A DNA stretch of 64,000 nucleotides from the NCBI GenBank assembly GCA_039720395.1, contig CM077833.1, positions 596,501 through 660,500 of the forward strand, in the 5' to 3' direction. The translations under genes and the position numbers were made by a program. The notes beneath the pieces are model-generated. The model saw only the letters and a list, made by a program, of their open reading frames with translations, did no database searches and had not been told where the DNA came from. This stretch comes from Liquidambar formosana. Its lineage: Eukaryota > Streptophyta > Magnoliopsida > Saxifragales > Altingiaceae. Positions 1 to 9,751 of the stretch are shown piece after piece (the stretch's first letter is position 1; each line of letters starts with the position of its first letter).

Positions 1-281
1 ATTCCATGAAATAACCCTAAATCATGCAAAACAGAATATGAACAGCACTCTAACCATGCATATTAATCAATGGAATGATCCACACATGAGAAAAATACAA
101 GCTTGCACATGAAATATAGCTATTCTAAACATAAACTCAATTCCAGCACTAAGGAAACCCTAGAATCCCAAACATGCAGCAAATCACATGGAACATCATC
201 CTAGCATACTAAACAGCCCATAAACATTATCCTAATCATGCATACATTCCGATGGAAGCAACAAAACACAATAAAAAATAT

Positions 282-625
282 AAGCTCTAATATACCAAAG
301 AGTTATTTCATGCAGAAAACCATTTTAAGCACCTAAGAAACCCTAAAGTCCCAAACATGCAGTAAATCACATGGAATAACATCCTAGCATACTAAACAGC
401 CCACAAATATGATCCTAAACATGCATGGAAGCAACAAGACATGATAAAAACACAAGCTCTAATATACCAAAGAGTTATTTCATGCAGAAAACCATTTTAA
501 GCACCTAAGAAACCCTAAAGTCCCAAACATGCAGTAAATCACATGGAATAACATCCTAGCATACTAAACAGCCCACAAATATGATCCTAAACATGCATGG
601 AAGCAACAAGACGTGATAAAAACAC
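282..625. repeat. 172-bp tandem duplication inside LTR-A
   Basis: Two nearly identical 172-bp units (282-453 and 454-625) each start with aagctctaatataccaaag. A diverged unit precedes them (about 110-281) and a partial one follows. It lies downstream of the TATA box, so in the R/U5 part of the LTR. The second LTR-A has a diverged version at 26640-27160. Confidence 0.75.
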
Positions 626-950
626 AAGCTTTGATATGCAATCATCCTATTCTATGCAAAAACCCTAACTTTAAAAGAGAGAAGAGGAGGAAGGGGGGAA
701 TACCTATGGTGAAGTATCCTTTTGCTGCTGTAGGGAGTCCTCCTTCTCTTGTGTACTGCTGGGAGTTCCTTCCTTCAAGCCTTCAAGCAATGCTCCAGCC
801 CTCCTCCAAGCTTACTCTCACACTCTCTCACTCAAAGTATAGGTTAAACTACCCTAAGGATGGCTGCCATAGCCTCCAAGTCTCACACATGCCTCACACT
901 TCAGAATTTTCTCTCCCAGTGGCCTCCCCTATTGCTGAAGTATAAGGGGG

Positions 951-960
951 TATTTATAGG
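951..960 (-). promoter_or_regulatory. TATA box of LTR-A
   Basis: On the minus strand this reads CCTATAAATA, a good plant TATA box, followed by a short leader running left. It lies about 190 bp downstream (minus sense) of the 80-bp palindrome. The homologous stretch is missing from the LTR-A copy at 25314-28326. Confidence 0.6.
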
Positions 961-1145
961 GATTGAGGGAAAACCCTCAATGGTTGGGATTAAAACCCTA
1001 GGGATTGATCCAAGGGCTCTTAGAGGTTCCCTTGGGGCTCAAGTAGGTCAAAAAGGGCTGAAATTAGGGTTAAATGGCGGCTAAAGGCGAGCAAATCCGA
1101 GGAAATAGGGAAGGAGCCGCGTCAAAGCTCAAAAAAGGAAAGTGG

Positions 1146-1225
1146 CTCGGGTGACCACCTGGGGCTGGGCGGCTAGCAGCCTGGGCCCAGGCGGCTAGCC
1201 GCCCAGGCCTGGGTGGTCACCCGAG
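1146..1225. repeat. 80-bp palindrome module, copy 1
   Basis: Two 40-bp arms meet without a spacer at TGGG/CCCA (1185/1186). By eye 36 of 40 arm positions pair. It contains the nested 14-mer GGCGGCTAGCCGCC and outer arms CTCGGGTGACCAC / GTGGTCACCCGAG. It lies in U3 of LTR-A, upstream of its TATA box. Confidence 0.85.
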
Positions 1226-1932
1226 GCCATGTCAGCTTCAGCCCAAAGTTGACCCTTTCAGCTTCCAAAAGTGTTTCAGGGCCCAAATCAACTCCGATTT
1301 TGACGAAACGAAAGCCAAAACGACCGTGTTTCGAAGGGGAATGTAATTTGAGTCACTTGAGGGCGAGAAACCCTAGCCATGGCTGCATGGTTGGGTCCTA
1401 CAAAGGTGGTTAACCGCTATGCCTCACCATCGCTTAGCTTAGGTATGCACATAGGGTTGCACCGAATGCTTTCCAATTCGAAATTCAACCTCCCTAAACA
1501 CATTTGGGGATGAAATTAAGACCAATCAAGGTCAAATGAGTAGTCATAGAGTGAAAATCATGAACCAATTCAAGCTAACCCGAAGTAGGTCTTTTAGCCA
1601 ACCTGAGCCTTGCTGAGCCATTCTAATCCCGAACCTTCAATTCATCGAATTGATCCCACAAATACCTCAAATACAACCATATGAACTCCAATTGGCAACT
1701 TGGAGATCATTTCAAGGTCAAATGGAAAGTTTGTGATCAAAAAGACGATTATGCCCCTCAAGTCACAAAAGTTCTTATTAACCCTCAAGATCAACTCCAA
1801 ATCGAACCAAAATTCATACACACCATCCTTAGGACCCTAGAAACTCAATGCAAAAGACTAGACTCAAAAAGGAAACAAAAAGACACATGCAATGACAAAC
1901 CCTAGCTAAGGTGGCAAAAATGGGGTGTGACA

Positions 1933-3108
1933 GATGTGTCCTACCATGGAGGAGTTTGGAGCTATTCTCGGGCGTTCCGACTTTACTCATGTCCTGCTAC
2001 CCTCAATCACCCAAGCTAAAGCTGAGGATTTAGTTCCCATATTTGGTATCTCTTTTCGAGTTGCTCGCAAGTTGTTTTCAGATTCCCGAATAGACTTGCA
2101 GGCCTTGATCTCGTATTCCCGTCAATCTCCTACTGCGGGTACAGATAATCAATCCCAGTATCAATTGAATGCTGCTTGTTTTTGTATCTTGGCAAAATAC
2201 TTATTCATGGATGCCTCTGATTCTGTTGATGCAACTCTGCTGCGAGTCCTTTCTGTCTTAAAGGTTCAAAATCCTTGCATGATGATCTTAGCTGGTACTC
2301 TCAATGCTTTGAGCAAATTCGTGAGAGGTGAGGTTTCCTTCATAGGCGGTAGTCCTCTTTTGCTGTAGGTGAGTTTACTTCCTCCTCTTTCTTTTTCTTT
2401 TTTTTTTTTCAGTTGCTGCTTATTGCGTACGCATTAGGAGCTTTAGCGGACGCGGCTTGCGTACGCATGAGTTGATGTTACGTGCGTGATGTGTTGCGTA
2501 CGCAACTGTTGATTGAGCATGCGCATCGTTGCGTACGCCTCTTATTCTAATGTGTATGTATGAATGCTTTGTTCTTTCTCCAGATTTGGCTTTTCAAGCG
2601 TCTTCAACTTGTGTCGGAACCTCAGTCGAGTCCTTGGACATACCAGCCGCAATTGTATCATCGTAGGCCTTTGATCAAACCTTTTCCCGACATGGATAAT
2701 CTTCAGGCGATGGTTTCTAACCTTTCTTGCCATAATGTCCGGTGGTTCTGCCCCTGGTGGAGAATATCTAACATGACTTCAAGTTTGATCCTTTCCCATG
2801 GCGTGATGTTGGTTGGTCTAAAAGAAATATCTTACTGCCCGGTGCCCCGTATTCAGCGTCAATTCGGAGAATCCCAGAGAGCTCTGAATAAAGACCATAT
2901 GGGATACGTCTGTCCTCTTATGGGTCGCATTATTGAGCGCATCTGGGAGGCATGGCCCTAGAGAGCCCAGACATATTCCATCACTGCCCCAGAGTTAATC
3001 AGCCCTTCGGCGTCTTACTATGCTTGGCTTTCTTTCGATATTGAGGAATCCAAGAAAGCAAATGACCAACACAAGCGAAAGAGCATTGGGCAAAGTAGTT
3101 GTGATTGA
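1933..3108 (+). pseudogene. DUF7745-type antisense gene of Tat-1 (5'-truncated, two exons)
   Basis: The translation begins in the CPTMEEF motif shared with the fuller copy at 55160. Exon 1 runs to 2368, an intron covers 2369-2583 (gtgagt...ccag) and exon 2 starts at 2584 with IWLFKRL. The reading frame continues past an in-frame TAG at 2959-2961 through ITAPELISPSASYYAWL to about 3108. The codon before the splice donor is TAG where the intronless copy has CAG. The gene is cut at its 5' end by LTR-A. It runs opposite to Tat-1 gag-pol and converges on the integrase end at 3291. The biochemical function of DUF7745 proteins is unknown. They are known as extra antisense ORFs in plant Ty3/gypsy elements. 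The family call rests on recognition of the pattern, without a profile search. Confidence 0.65.
2424..2539. repeat. TGCGTACGCA cluster in the DUF7745 intron
   Basis: Exact decamers start at 2424, 2458 and 2495, and a one-base variant at 2530, within a 215-bp intron. The same palindromic decamer is clustered in LTR-C of the same element. Confidence 0.8.
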
Positions 3109-3290
3109 AAAAAAACGAGGAAATGATTTACTACTTCGAAATAAACCTTGCCAATCATATTGTCTTTCATGTCTTTTCACCTTTTTAGTACAAGCAACCA
3201 ACAAGATGTAACAGTTACTTAAAAACAAAACTATCTTAATTAAATTTTGCACTAATTCCAACCTATGGTTTACACAAGATTGAGTCCACT

Positions 3291-4571
3291 TTATATGTAG
3301 TATTTCTGGAGTCGATCCAGATTGGTGGGCTGCGTGAACTCGTTCCCTTCTTCGTCCATTAGCTTGGCTGCTCCTCCTAGCAGTATGGTTTTGATGATGT
3401 ATGGACCCACCCAGTTGGGTCTGAACTTGCCCCTAGGATCTGATACCTGAGTTAGCATCTCTTTGAGCACTAAATCTCCTTCCTTTAAGTTCCTCGGCTT
3501 CACCCTTTTGTTAAATGCTCTGGCGACTCTTCTCTGATACCCTTGTACATGGTATAATGCTTTGAGCCTTGTTTCATCTAATAGCGCCAATTGTTCGTAG
3601 CGGCTTCTTTTCCATTCGCTTTCAGGGATTTTTCCTTCTACCATGACCCTTACCGATTGAACTTCCAATTCCACTGGTAACACTGCTTCCATTCCATATA
3701 CCAATGAGTAAGGGGTTGCCCCAGTAGATGTCCTTATTGATGTTCGATACCCCCACAATGCACTTGGTAATTTTTCCCCCCAATCCTTGTAAGTTTCTGC
3801 TGACTTTTCAAGGATGTGTTTGACATTCTTATTAGCTGCTTCTACTGCTCCATTGGTCTGAGGTCGATAAGGAGAAGATTTGTGATGTTTAATATTGTAT
3901 TTCTCAAACACATCTTGGACTTCCCCCTGAAAGTGTAGTCCATTGTCCGAAATGACCTCGTGCGGCACTCCATACCTGCAGATAATATGAGTCTCAATGA
4001 ATTTAGCCACATGCTTAACTTTCAACACCGTATAGGTTTCTGCTTCTACCCATTTTGTGAAGTAATCGATTGCTACTAGTATATACTCGTACCCCCCTGT
4101 AGCTTTAGGGGCGATCTTACCCATGATGTCTATGCCTCAAGCAGAAAACGGCCAAGGCGATGTCAACTGGTGTAATTCAACCGGAGGTGTGTATTGCATG
4201 TTGGAGTAAACCTAGCACTGATGGCATTTTCATACATAGTTCCCGCAATCTGCTTCCATGGTAGTCCAATAGTATCCCAGCCGAATGAGCTTCTTTGCTA
4301 GCATCCTCCCACCCATGTGAGGGCCACATTCCCCTTCATGTACTTCACTGATTAATACTTTGGCTGCCTTTTCATGAATGCACAACAAGTGAATACCATT
4401 GGGAGACCTTTTGAACAGACTTCCTCCACACAAGATGTATTGCATTGCTAGCAACTTTAACGCTCGACGATCTTTCTTATCTGCTCCTTCTGGGTATTTG
4501 CCATGTTCTAGAGAATTCAGGATGTCAAAGTACCAGGGCTCCCCATCGTCAATTTCTCCTTCCATAACCAT
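3291..4571 (-). pseudogene. Tat-1 integrase
   Basis: Zinc-binding region at 4571-4230 (HEGECGPHMGGRM, later KCHQC) and catalytic core plus C-terminus at 4124-3291. The D,D-35-E residues are visible: GIDIMG, SDNGLHF, and GAVEAANKN after SPYRPQTNG. The C-terminus has the GKFRPNWVGPYI motif of Ty3/gypsy integrases. Stops TGA and TAG flank KCHQC (expected Arg and Gln), and TGA replaces Trp just before GIDIMG. The enzyme would insert element cDNA into the genome. It lies directly after the second RNase H in the same frame and ends about 180 bp from the converging DUF7745 gene. No chromodomain is seen. Confidence 0.9.
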
Positions 4572-5189
4572 AATGGTGGTTTCATGGGCTGGTTAGGATT
4601 TCTGTTGTATGGTCAATGGTTGTAATCGGGCTCCTTCTGGAATGTGAATTAAAGAGGCTAATGTGGCTAGGGCGTCGGCAAACTGGTTTTGAGATCTGGG
4701 TAAGGGGGTGAAGGTTATTTTTCAGAATTTATGGGCTAGTCCTTCGAGGTGGTTTTGATAGGGTTTCAGGTGTTCTTCCCTGGTCTTCCAGATGTTCTGA
4801 ACTTGAGCAATTACTAGTGCAGAGTCCCCGAAAACCTCTACTTCTTCCACTTGTAGTGTTAACAGTGCTTCTAGCCCTGCAATGCAAGCCTCATATTCCG
4901 TTGTGTTGTTTGAATTCTGGAAGTTTAGTTTAACCGACAGGGGTATGTGTGAGCCTTCTGGTGTAATCAAAATGACCCCGATCCCATTTCCATACTAATT
5001 CAACGCTCTGTCGAAATACATCTTCCATGTCTTTACATAATCGATGTTTAAGAGGTTTTCATCGAGGAAATCATCGTTAAGGGCTTCCCCTAGCACTGGG
5101 TGTTTTCCACAATAGTCTGATACTGCCCCTCCTTTTATCACCTTCTGTGTGACATAAACCAACTCGAATCCGGTAAGTAAAAACAGCCA
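4572..5189 (-). pseudogene. Tat-1 second (archaeal-type) RNase H
   Basis: The in-frame translation from 5189 leftwards shows WKMYFD (first acidic residue), NNTTEYEACIAGLEAL (second), FGDSALVI (third) and SQNQFADALATLAS (last). These are the blocks of the additional RNase H typical of Tat/Ogre elements. Stops occur before YGNGIG (TAA, expected Gln), after LAHKF (TGA) and before PAHETT. The residue after YFD is Arg where Gly is usual. It would help remove RNA from the RNA/DNA hybrid during cDNA synthesis. Confidence 0.8.
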
Positions 5190-6980
5190 TCATGATAATC
5201 GCCCGTTGAGCGTTTGCTTCTCGAATAGATATTTGAGCGGATCCATCCGACATATCACTTGGACTTCATAATTCATCAAGATGTGCCTTAACTTTTGAAC
5301 GGCCCATACTAACGCAAAACACGACTTCTCTACCACCGTGTATCTTGTTTCATAGTCATGTAACTTCTTGCTTAAGTAGTAGATGGCGTGTTCACATCCC
5401 TGATCATCCCACTGTGCCAACATGCTCCCCAAAGCTTCCTCAAAGACGGATAAATACAACATCAATGGTTTTCCAGGACGAGGTGGAACCAAGATTGGTG
5501 GGTTTAACAAGTATTCTTTTATAGCTTCGAATGCTTGTTGGCATTGATTATTCCATTCTTTAGGCTCCCCTTTTCTTAACAGCTTAAAAATGGGCTCACA
5601 AGTTGAAGTGAGTTTTGCTATAAATCTGCTAATGTATTGCAATCTCCCTAAAAATCCACGTATTTCTTTTTCTGTCTTTGGCGGTGGCATTTCTAAGATA
5701 GCTTTGACCTTGGTGGAGTCTACTTCTATCCCCCTGTTTGTTACCAAGAACCCCAGCAATTTCCCTGATGTTACCTCGAAAGTGCATTTCTGTGGATTCA
5801 ACCTCAGCTTATATTTTCTGATTCTTTTGAAGAACTTCCTCAAATTCTGCAGATGACCTTCCCTAGTCCCTGACTTTACGATCATATCGTCCACGTATAC
5901 TTCCACTTCTCGATGCATCATGTCATGCAATAATGTGGTAGCCATCTGTTGATAGGTTGCACCTGCATTCTTCAATCCAAATGGCATAACTGTATAGCAG
6001 TATGTGCCCCATCCGGTAGTGAAGGTGGTTTTAGTCATGTCTTCCGGTGCCATCCGTATTTGATTGTACCTAGAGAATCCATCCATGAATGACATCAATG
6101 CACTGCCTGCTGTATTATCTACCAAAACATCAATGTGTGGGAGAAGGAAATCATCTTTTGGGCAAGCTTTGTTGAGATCTCGGTAGTCTACACACACCCG
6201 TACCCGCCCATCTTTCTTTGGTACCGGTACTATGTTAGCAATCCAATCAGCTTGACTTACTGCTTGTATGAAACCCACTTTTAATAGCTTGGACACTTCT
6301 TCTTTCACCTTGATTTGCCATTCGGGTTGCATCCTTCTTAGACGCTGCTTTATTGGTCTAAACCCTTCTTTGATGTCAATGCGATGTTGCACAATCTCGG
6401 GGTCTATACCAGGCATATCTTCATAGGACCATGCAAACACATCTTGGAATTCCTCCAATAAGGTGCTAAAATCAGATTGCTCTTGTATAGACAGAGTGGA
6501 CCCAATTTGTATTTCCTTAGGATTTTCATTAGTGCCTAAGTTAATCATGATGGTTTCATTTTTTACAGGTTCGAGATTTCTCTCGTGTTCATCATTAATT
6601 GCTTTGTTTAAGTCAGGGTCTTTAGACATTTGTACAATATATTCGTCAAGGGACATATCAACATAAGCAAAATCATAGCTCGTTTCATTAGTAAAAGGAG
6701 TTATTACATCAAGGATTTTCTTCACGGCCTTTTTACCAAGCATAACCTGAGCGCTACCTTCAATAGTCTCTGCCCCTTTCTCCCAGCTCCAAGTACTAGT
6801 TCCCCCATTAGCATCTTTAATCAACTTTGATAAGTCCCCTGCAACTGCCTCTTCAATCAAGGCAAGTATGTACATGTCATGGTCAGATAGTAGCAAGTTC
6901 CATGCTCCCTGTTCTAGATTATCGGCCCAGTCCACTTCTGGTATCTCTATCTCAGTTGGTTCCTTCAAAACAAGCTCCAT
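5190..6980 (-). CDS. Tat-1 reverse transcriptase and RNase H (open frame)
   Basis: Open frame of 596 codons, the longest intact coding stretch in the window. An N-terminal linker of about 170 residues ends near INLGTNENPKEIQIG. It is followed by the RT fingers (VKEEVSKLLKVGFI, VPVPKKDGRVRVCVDYRDLN), the palm (SFMDGFSRYNQI), PFGLKNAGATYQ, the catalytic box VYVDDMIV near residue 365, and the connection and RNase H region (AIYYLSKKL.DYETRYTVVEKSC). The first Met is internal to the polyprotein. Upstream the frame runs back to the protease through TAG codons. No intron separates protease from RT here, unlike Tat-2. The enzyme copies element RNA into DNA in cytoplasmic particles. It is intact in sequence, but the element as a whole looks defective. 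Confidence 0.92.
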   Translation of the reverse strand: MELVLKEPTEIEIPEVDWADNLEQGAWNLLLSDHDMYILALIEEAVAGDLSKLIKDANGGTSTWSWEKGAETIEGSAQVMLGKKAVKKILDVITPFTNETSYDFAYVDMSLDEYIVQMSKDPDLNKAINDEHERNLEPVKNETIMINLGTNENPKEIQIGSTLSIQEQSDFSTLLEEFQDVFAWSYEDMPGIDPEIVQHRIDIKEGFRPIKQRLRRMQPEWQIKVKEEVSKLLKVGFIQAVSQADWIANIVPVPKKDGRVRVCVDYRDLNKACPKDDFLLPHIDVLVDNTAGSALMSFMDGFSRYNQIRMAPEDMTKTTFTTGWGTYCYTVMPFGLKNAGATYQQMATTLLHDMMHREVEVYVDDMIVKSGTREGHLQNLRKFFKRIRKYKLRLNPQKCTFEVTSGKLLGFLVTNRGIEVDSTKVKAILEMPPPKTEKEIRGFLGRLQYISRFIAKLTSTCEPIFKLLRKGEPKEWNNQCQQAFEAIKEYLLNPPILVPPRPGKPLMLYLSVFEEALGSMLAQWDDQGCEHAIYYLSKKLHDYETRYTVVEKSCFALVWAVQKLRHILMNYEVQVICRMDPLKYLFEKQTLNGRLS

Positions 6981-7068
6981 TCTCAGCTCTGCTATGAAGA
7001 ATACTTCCAGTCCAGATAACCTCTCCCCGCTCCTTTTGTCTATCCAGGGTTCAGAGAAACCACAATAG

Positions 7069-8046
7069 GGAAAGTTTTCTCCTTCTTTGACAAAATTCCC
7101 ATTGAGCGTGTTCTTATTCTATGGGAACCCTTCTTTTCCCTCATAACTTAACCCTTTGCGGTTCTTCTATGTTCGAAAGTCTGGGAATTCGGTGATTCCT
7201 TGGCCATTTTTCCCTATGCCCATGCCTGGCATATATCCCATCTTCTTCATGATGTGCGCTACCATGTGGCTTACTCCTTCTGCAAAGTCTGGGCAAACTT
7301 TTTCCTTCTCTGTATCCTTGCTTTCCAGCACTTGTACCAACTCAAATCCTCTCCATCCCAGGTTTTCTTCTCCTTCCTTGATTCCCAGAACCTGACCAGT
7401 TATCTCCCCATCTCTATGAATCACTAGAACACCTCCTTCCCATGGTAATTTGATTTTCTGATGTACCGTGGATGGAACAGCTTCTAACGGATTGAGCCAA
7501 GTTCTCCCCAGAAGTAGATTATAGTTTGCTGGTATGTCCATTACACAAAATTCAACTGTTGACTCAGTAGGTCCAACCTTGCAAGTAGTTGTAAATGTTC
7601 CAAGCACACTTCTTGGGCTATTATCATACCCTCTTACTGTTATGGCAGATGGTGCGAGTTCTTTTTTGCAGATTCCCAGTCTAGTGGCTGTGCGCAAAGG
7701 GCACACATTTAGTGCTGACCCATTATCTATCAAAACTACTGGGATTCTTAAATCCTTGCATTCCACGGTAATGTACAAAGGCTTTGCATGCTTTGTACCT
7801 TCAGTTGGGAGATCTTCTTTCGAGAAAGTTAACATAGCCCTGCTGGTAGACCCAACTCCCATGATCGACAGTACCTGTTGTGGTGTCGTTTCTACAGATA
7901 CCTCATGTCTTGCTAGTGCATCCAAGAGCGTTTGTCTGTGGTTTTTGGAAGCCACTAGTAAACCCCACAGGCTGATGTTTGCTTGTGTTCTTTTCAGTTG
8001 CTTTAAGACCCTGTCTTCCTCTTCTTCTTTCCCCACATCTGCAATT
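7069..8046 (-). pseudogene. Tat-1 protease with G-patch
   Basis: An aspartic protease of the retropepsin fold is shown by VVLIDNGSALNVCPLRT (active-site D-N-G) and NLLLGRTWL. About 60 residues after it comes a G-patch-like segment, IMKKMGYMPGMGIGKNGQGI. It would cut the Gag-Pol polyprotein. G-patch segments after protease are known in some retroviruses, and the Tat-2 element has the same arrangement. The frame reads from gag (9752) into this domain once the inserted solo LTR is left out. After TEFPDFRT there are two in-frame TAG codons before the RT frame. Confidence 0.85.
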
Positions 8047-9746
8047 TGTTGGGAATCTAACTAGGGAGGAAAACTACAAAGGGCGGAATTAAAATTTTCC
8101 TACGATTCCCAAACCCATGAATCCGATTATGCATAATACAAAAACATAAACCCTAACTACCAAGAGAGTTGGGATTACTTACAGTTGATTAATGTCTGCT
8201 ACTTTATGCTCCAAGCTTTGTCTTCTCCTTTTTGCTCCAAGCTTTGTCTCCAGACAGCGGTGAATGAGCAGCCCAAGTGTGCTGCCTCCAACGGTATCCA
8301 CACCTAGCTTGAGCTTGAAGTCCTTTCCTTCTTCTTCCTTGTTGTTGCTAGAGGTGGAGAAGAAAGAGAGAGAGAGAGGGAGAGCTGTAATTTTCAGCCA
8401 GCCCTTGGGAGCCTCCAAGAGTGCTTCAAGTGATGATGTCATCACATCATAAAAGGCTTTAAATAGCTTCCAACTAGGGCCGGCCAAGGGGGGTCTTCTA
8501 ACCCTAATGGGTTTTGTGTAATTACTCCTAATTACACAATAACCCCTCTAATTTATATCCTATATAAATTTGCCCCTTAAGAACAATTCTTTATTCACTT
8601 ATACCCTTTCTCCCATAGACTATCAAGCTCTCTTAGCATGATCAGTGTGTGACCCATTGGGTTCACATCATCAAGTAGTAGGAACAGCACAAGTTGTGCA
8701 CAATGGAACACTTTCCATTAAGGGTCTAATTGGAACTCCTTCCAATTCCCTAATTGATTATAACTCATTTATATCAATTAGGGCTTCTACTAACCATGAG
8801 TAACACCTAGCATATGGCTTATGGTGTGGTCCTTAATGAGGTGAATAGTCATTTACAAAGAACCCTTTTGTTATAGTTTATAGGTTACAATTCCATCCTT
8901 CCATCAACTCAATGTCTCCAATTGAACTAATAGGACATGGAAGTCTATCAAGTCCCTAGTTCAATTACTTTATACTCATTCATTAATATCAACTCAATGA
9001 TGAACTTATGGAAACTCCTTTCCATATTCATTCTACCATGGGCCCATGGATTTAATGAGTTATATTCAATGAATGCTATATGAGACATTCACTCCCTTTT
9101 TCCTGAGAGTGATGGATTCCTTGTTGATCACTCACATGCCTTCACACACATAGCAGTAGGGCCAATGAACACCCTTACAGACCCCTAAATAGGATCTGCA
9201 CTTAGTGTTATCAAACTTTTAAAGCTACATGCATAAGACAACCATGGTGTCTCAGGTCTAAGGATTACTTGTACCACTATAACAACGAGAAACTGATTGA
9301 CAGGCAGGTTAAAACTCCATTCAGTTTATCTCATATCTTTGGTCACATTCAGTGTACCTATTCTTATAATAGGCACCCACTTGTTGGTTGTAGTGTCTCC
9401 ACACAAATAGCTTGAGACTAGCTATCCTCCTATAGAGTCAACTTAACAAGTGCTAGTCCTATGGTTCATTACTGTCCATCATAGTGAACCTTCAACTAGG
9501 AATGTTTTAGGAGTTTAGTACAGAGATATATTTACAGTCTCAAAATTACAACCCTTTGTAATTTCATATTCTCAATTCTAACTCCATGGACATATTATGT
9601 AAATATAAATGATGCATATAAACATAATAGAATAAGCCATTTTATTAAATCAATAATAAATGTGACATATATAAATGAAATCAATTGATTGTTCCTAATC
9701 CCTAAACAATCATCTCCATGATTGGCTCTAGGGCATAATCCTAACA
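8047..9746 (-). mobile_element. Solo LTR-B (copia type) in Tat-1 gag-protease
   Basis: In minus orientation it starts TGTTAGGATTATGCCCTAG and ends GATTCCCAACA, as in the LTRs at 31965, 40002 and 48039. It is flanked by the 5-bp target duplication caatt (8042-8046 and 9747-9751). No internal sequence remains, so this is a recombined solo LTR of 1,700 bp. It interrupts the gag frame after ELRQKI and the protease frame before ADVGKEEEEDRVLK. The open frames inside it (such as 8179-8487) are not genes. Confidence 0.95.
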
Positions 9747-9751
9747 CAATT

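Larger units (their letters stand above)
1..1932 (-). mobile_element. LTR-A, copy 1 (Ty3/gypsy LTR, left part outside window)
   Basis: Right-hand part of a long terminal repeat that ends in ...GGGGTGTGACA at 1932. It aligns along its whole visible length with 25314-28326 in the same orientation. A TATA box on the minus strand at 951-960 shows that the LTR is transcribed leftwards, so its U3 is on the right. At 1933 the sequence changes directly into the coding sequence of a DUF7745-type gene, so this is the 5' LTR, or a solo LTR, of an element inserted into that gene. The adjacent 5 bases gatgt would be one target-site copy; the other lies outside the window. The assignment to Ty3/gypsy rests on the Tat-like LTR ends and is an inference. 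Confidence 0.75.

Noticed and set aside
2995..3261. Minus-strand ORF after Tat-1 integrase
   Set aside because: It is the shadow of the DUF7745 3' coding part, whose plus frame fits the family better.
8179..8487. Open frames on both strands inside 8047-9746 as genes
   Set aside because: They lie within a solo LTR and recur in the other LTR-B copies as low-complexity frames.
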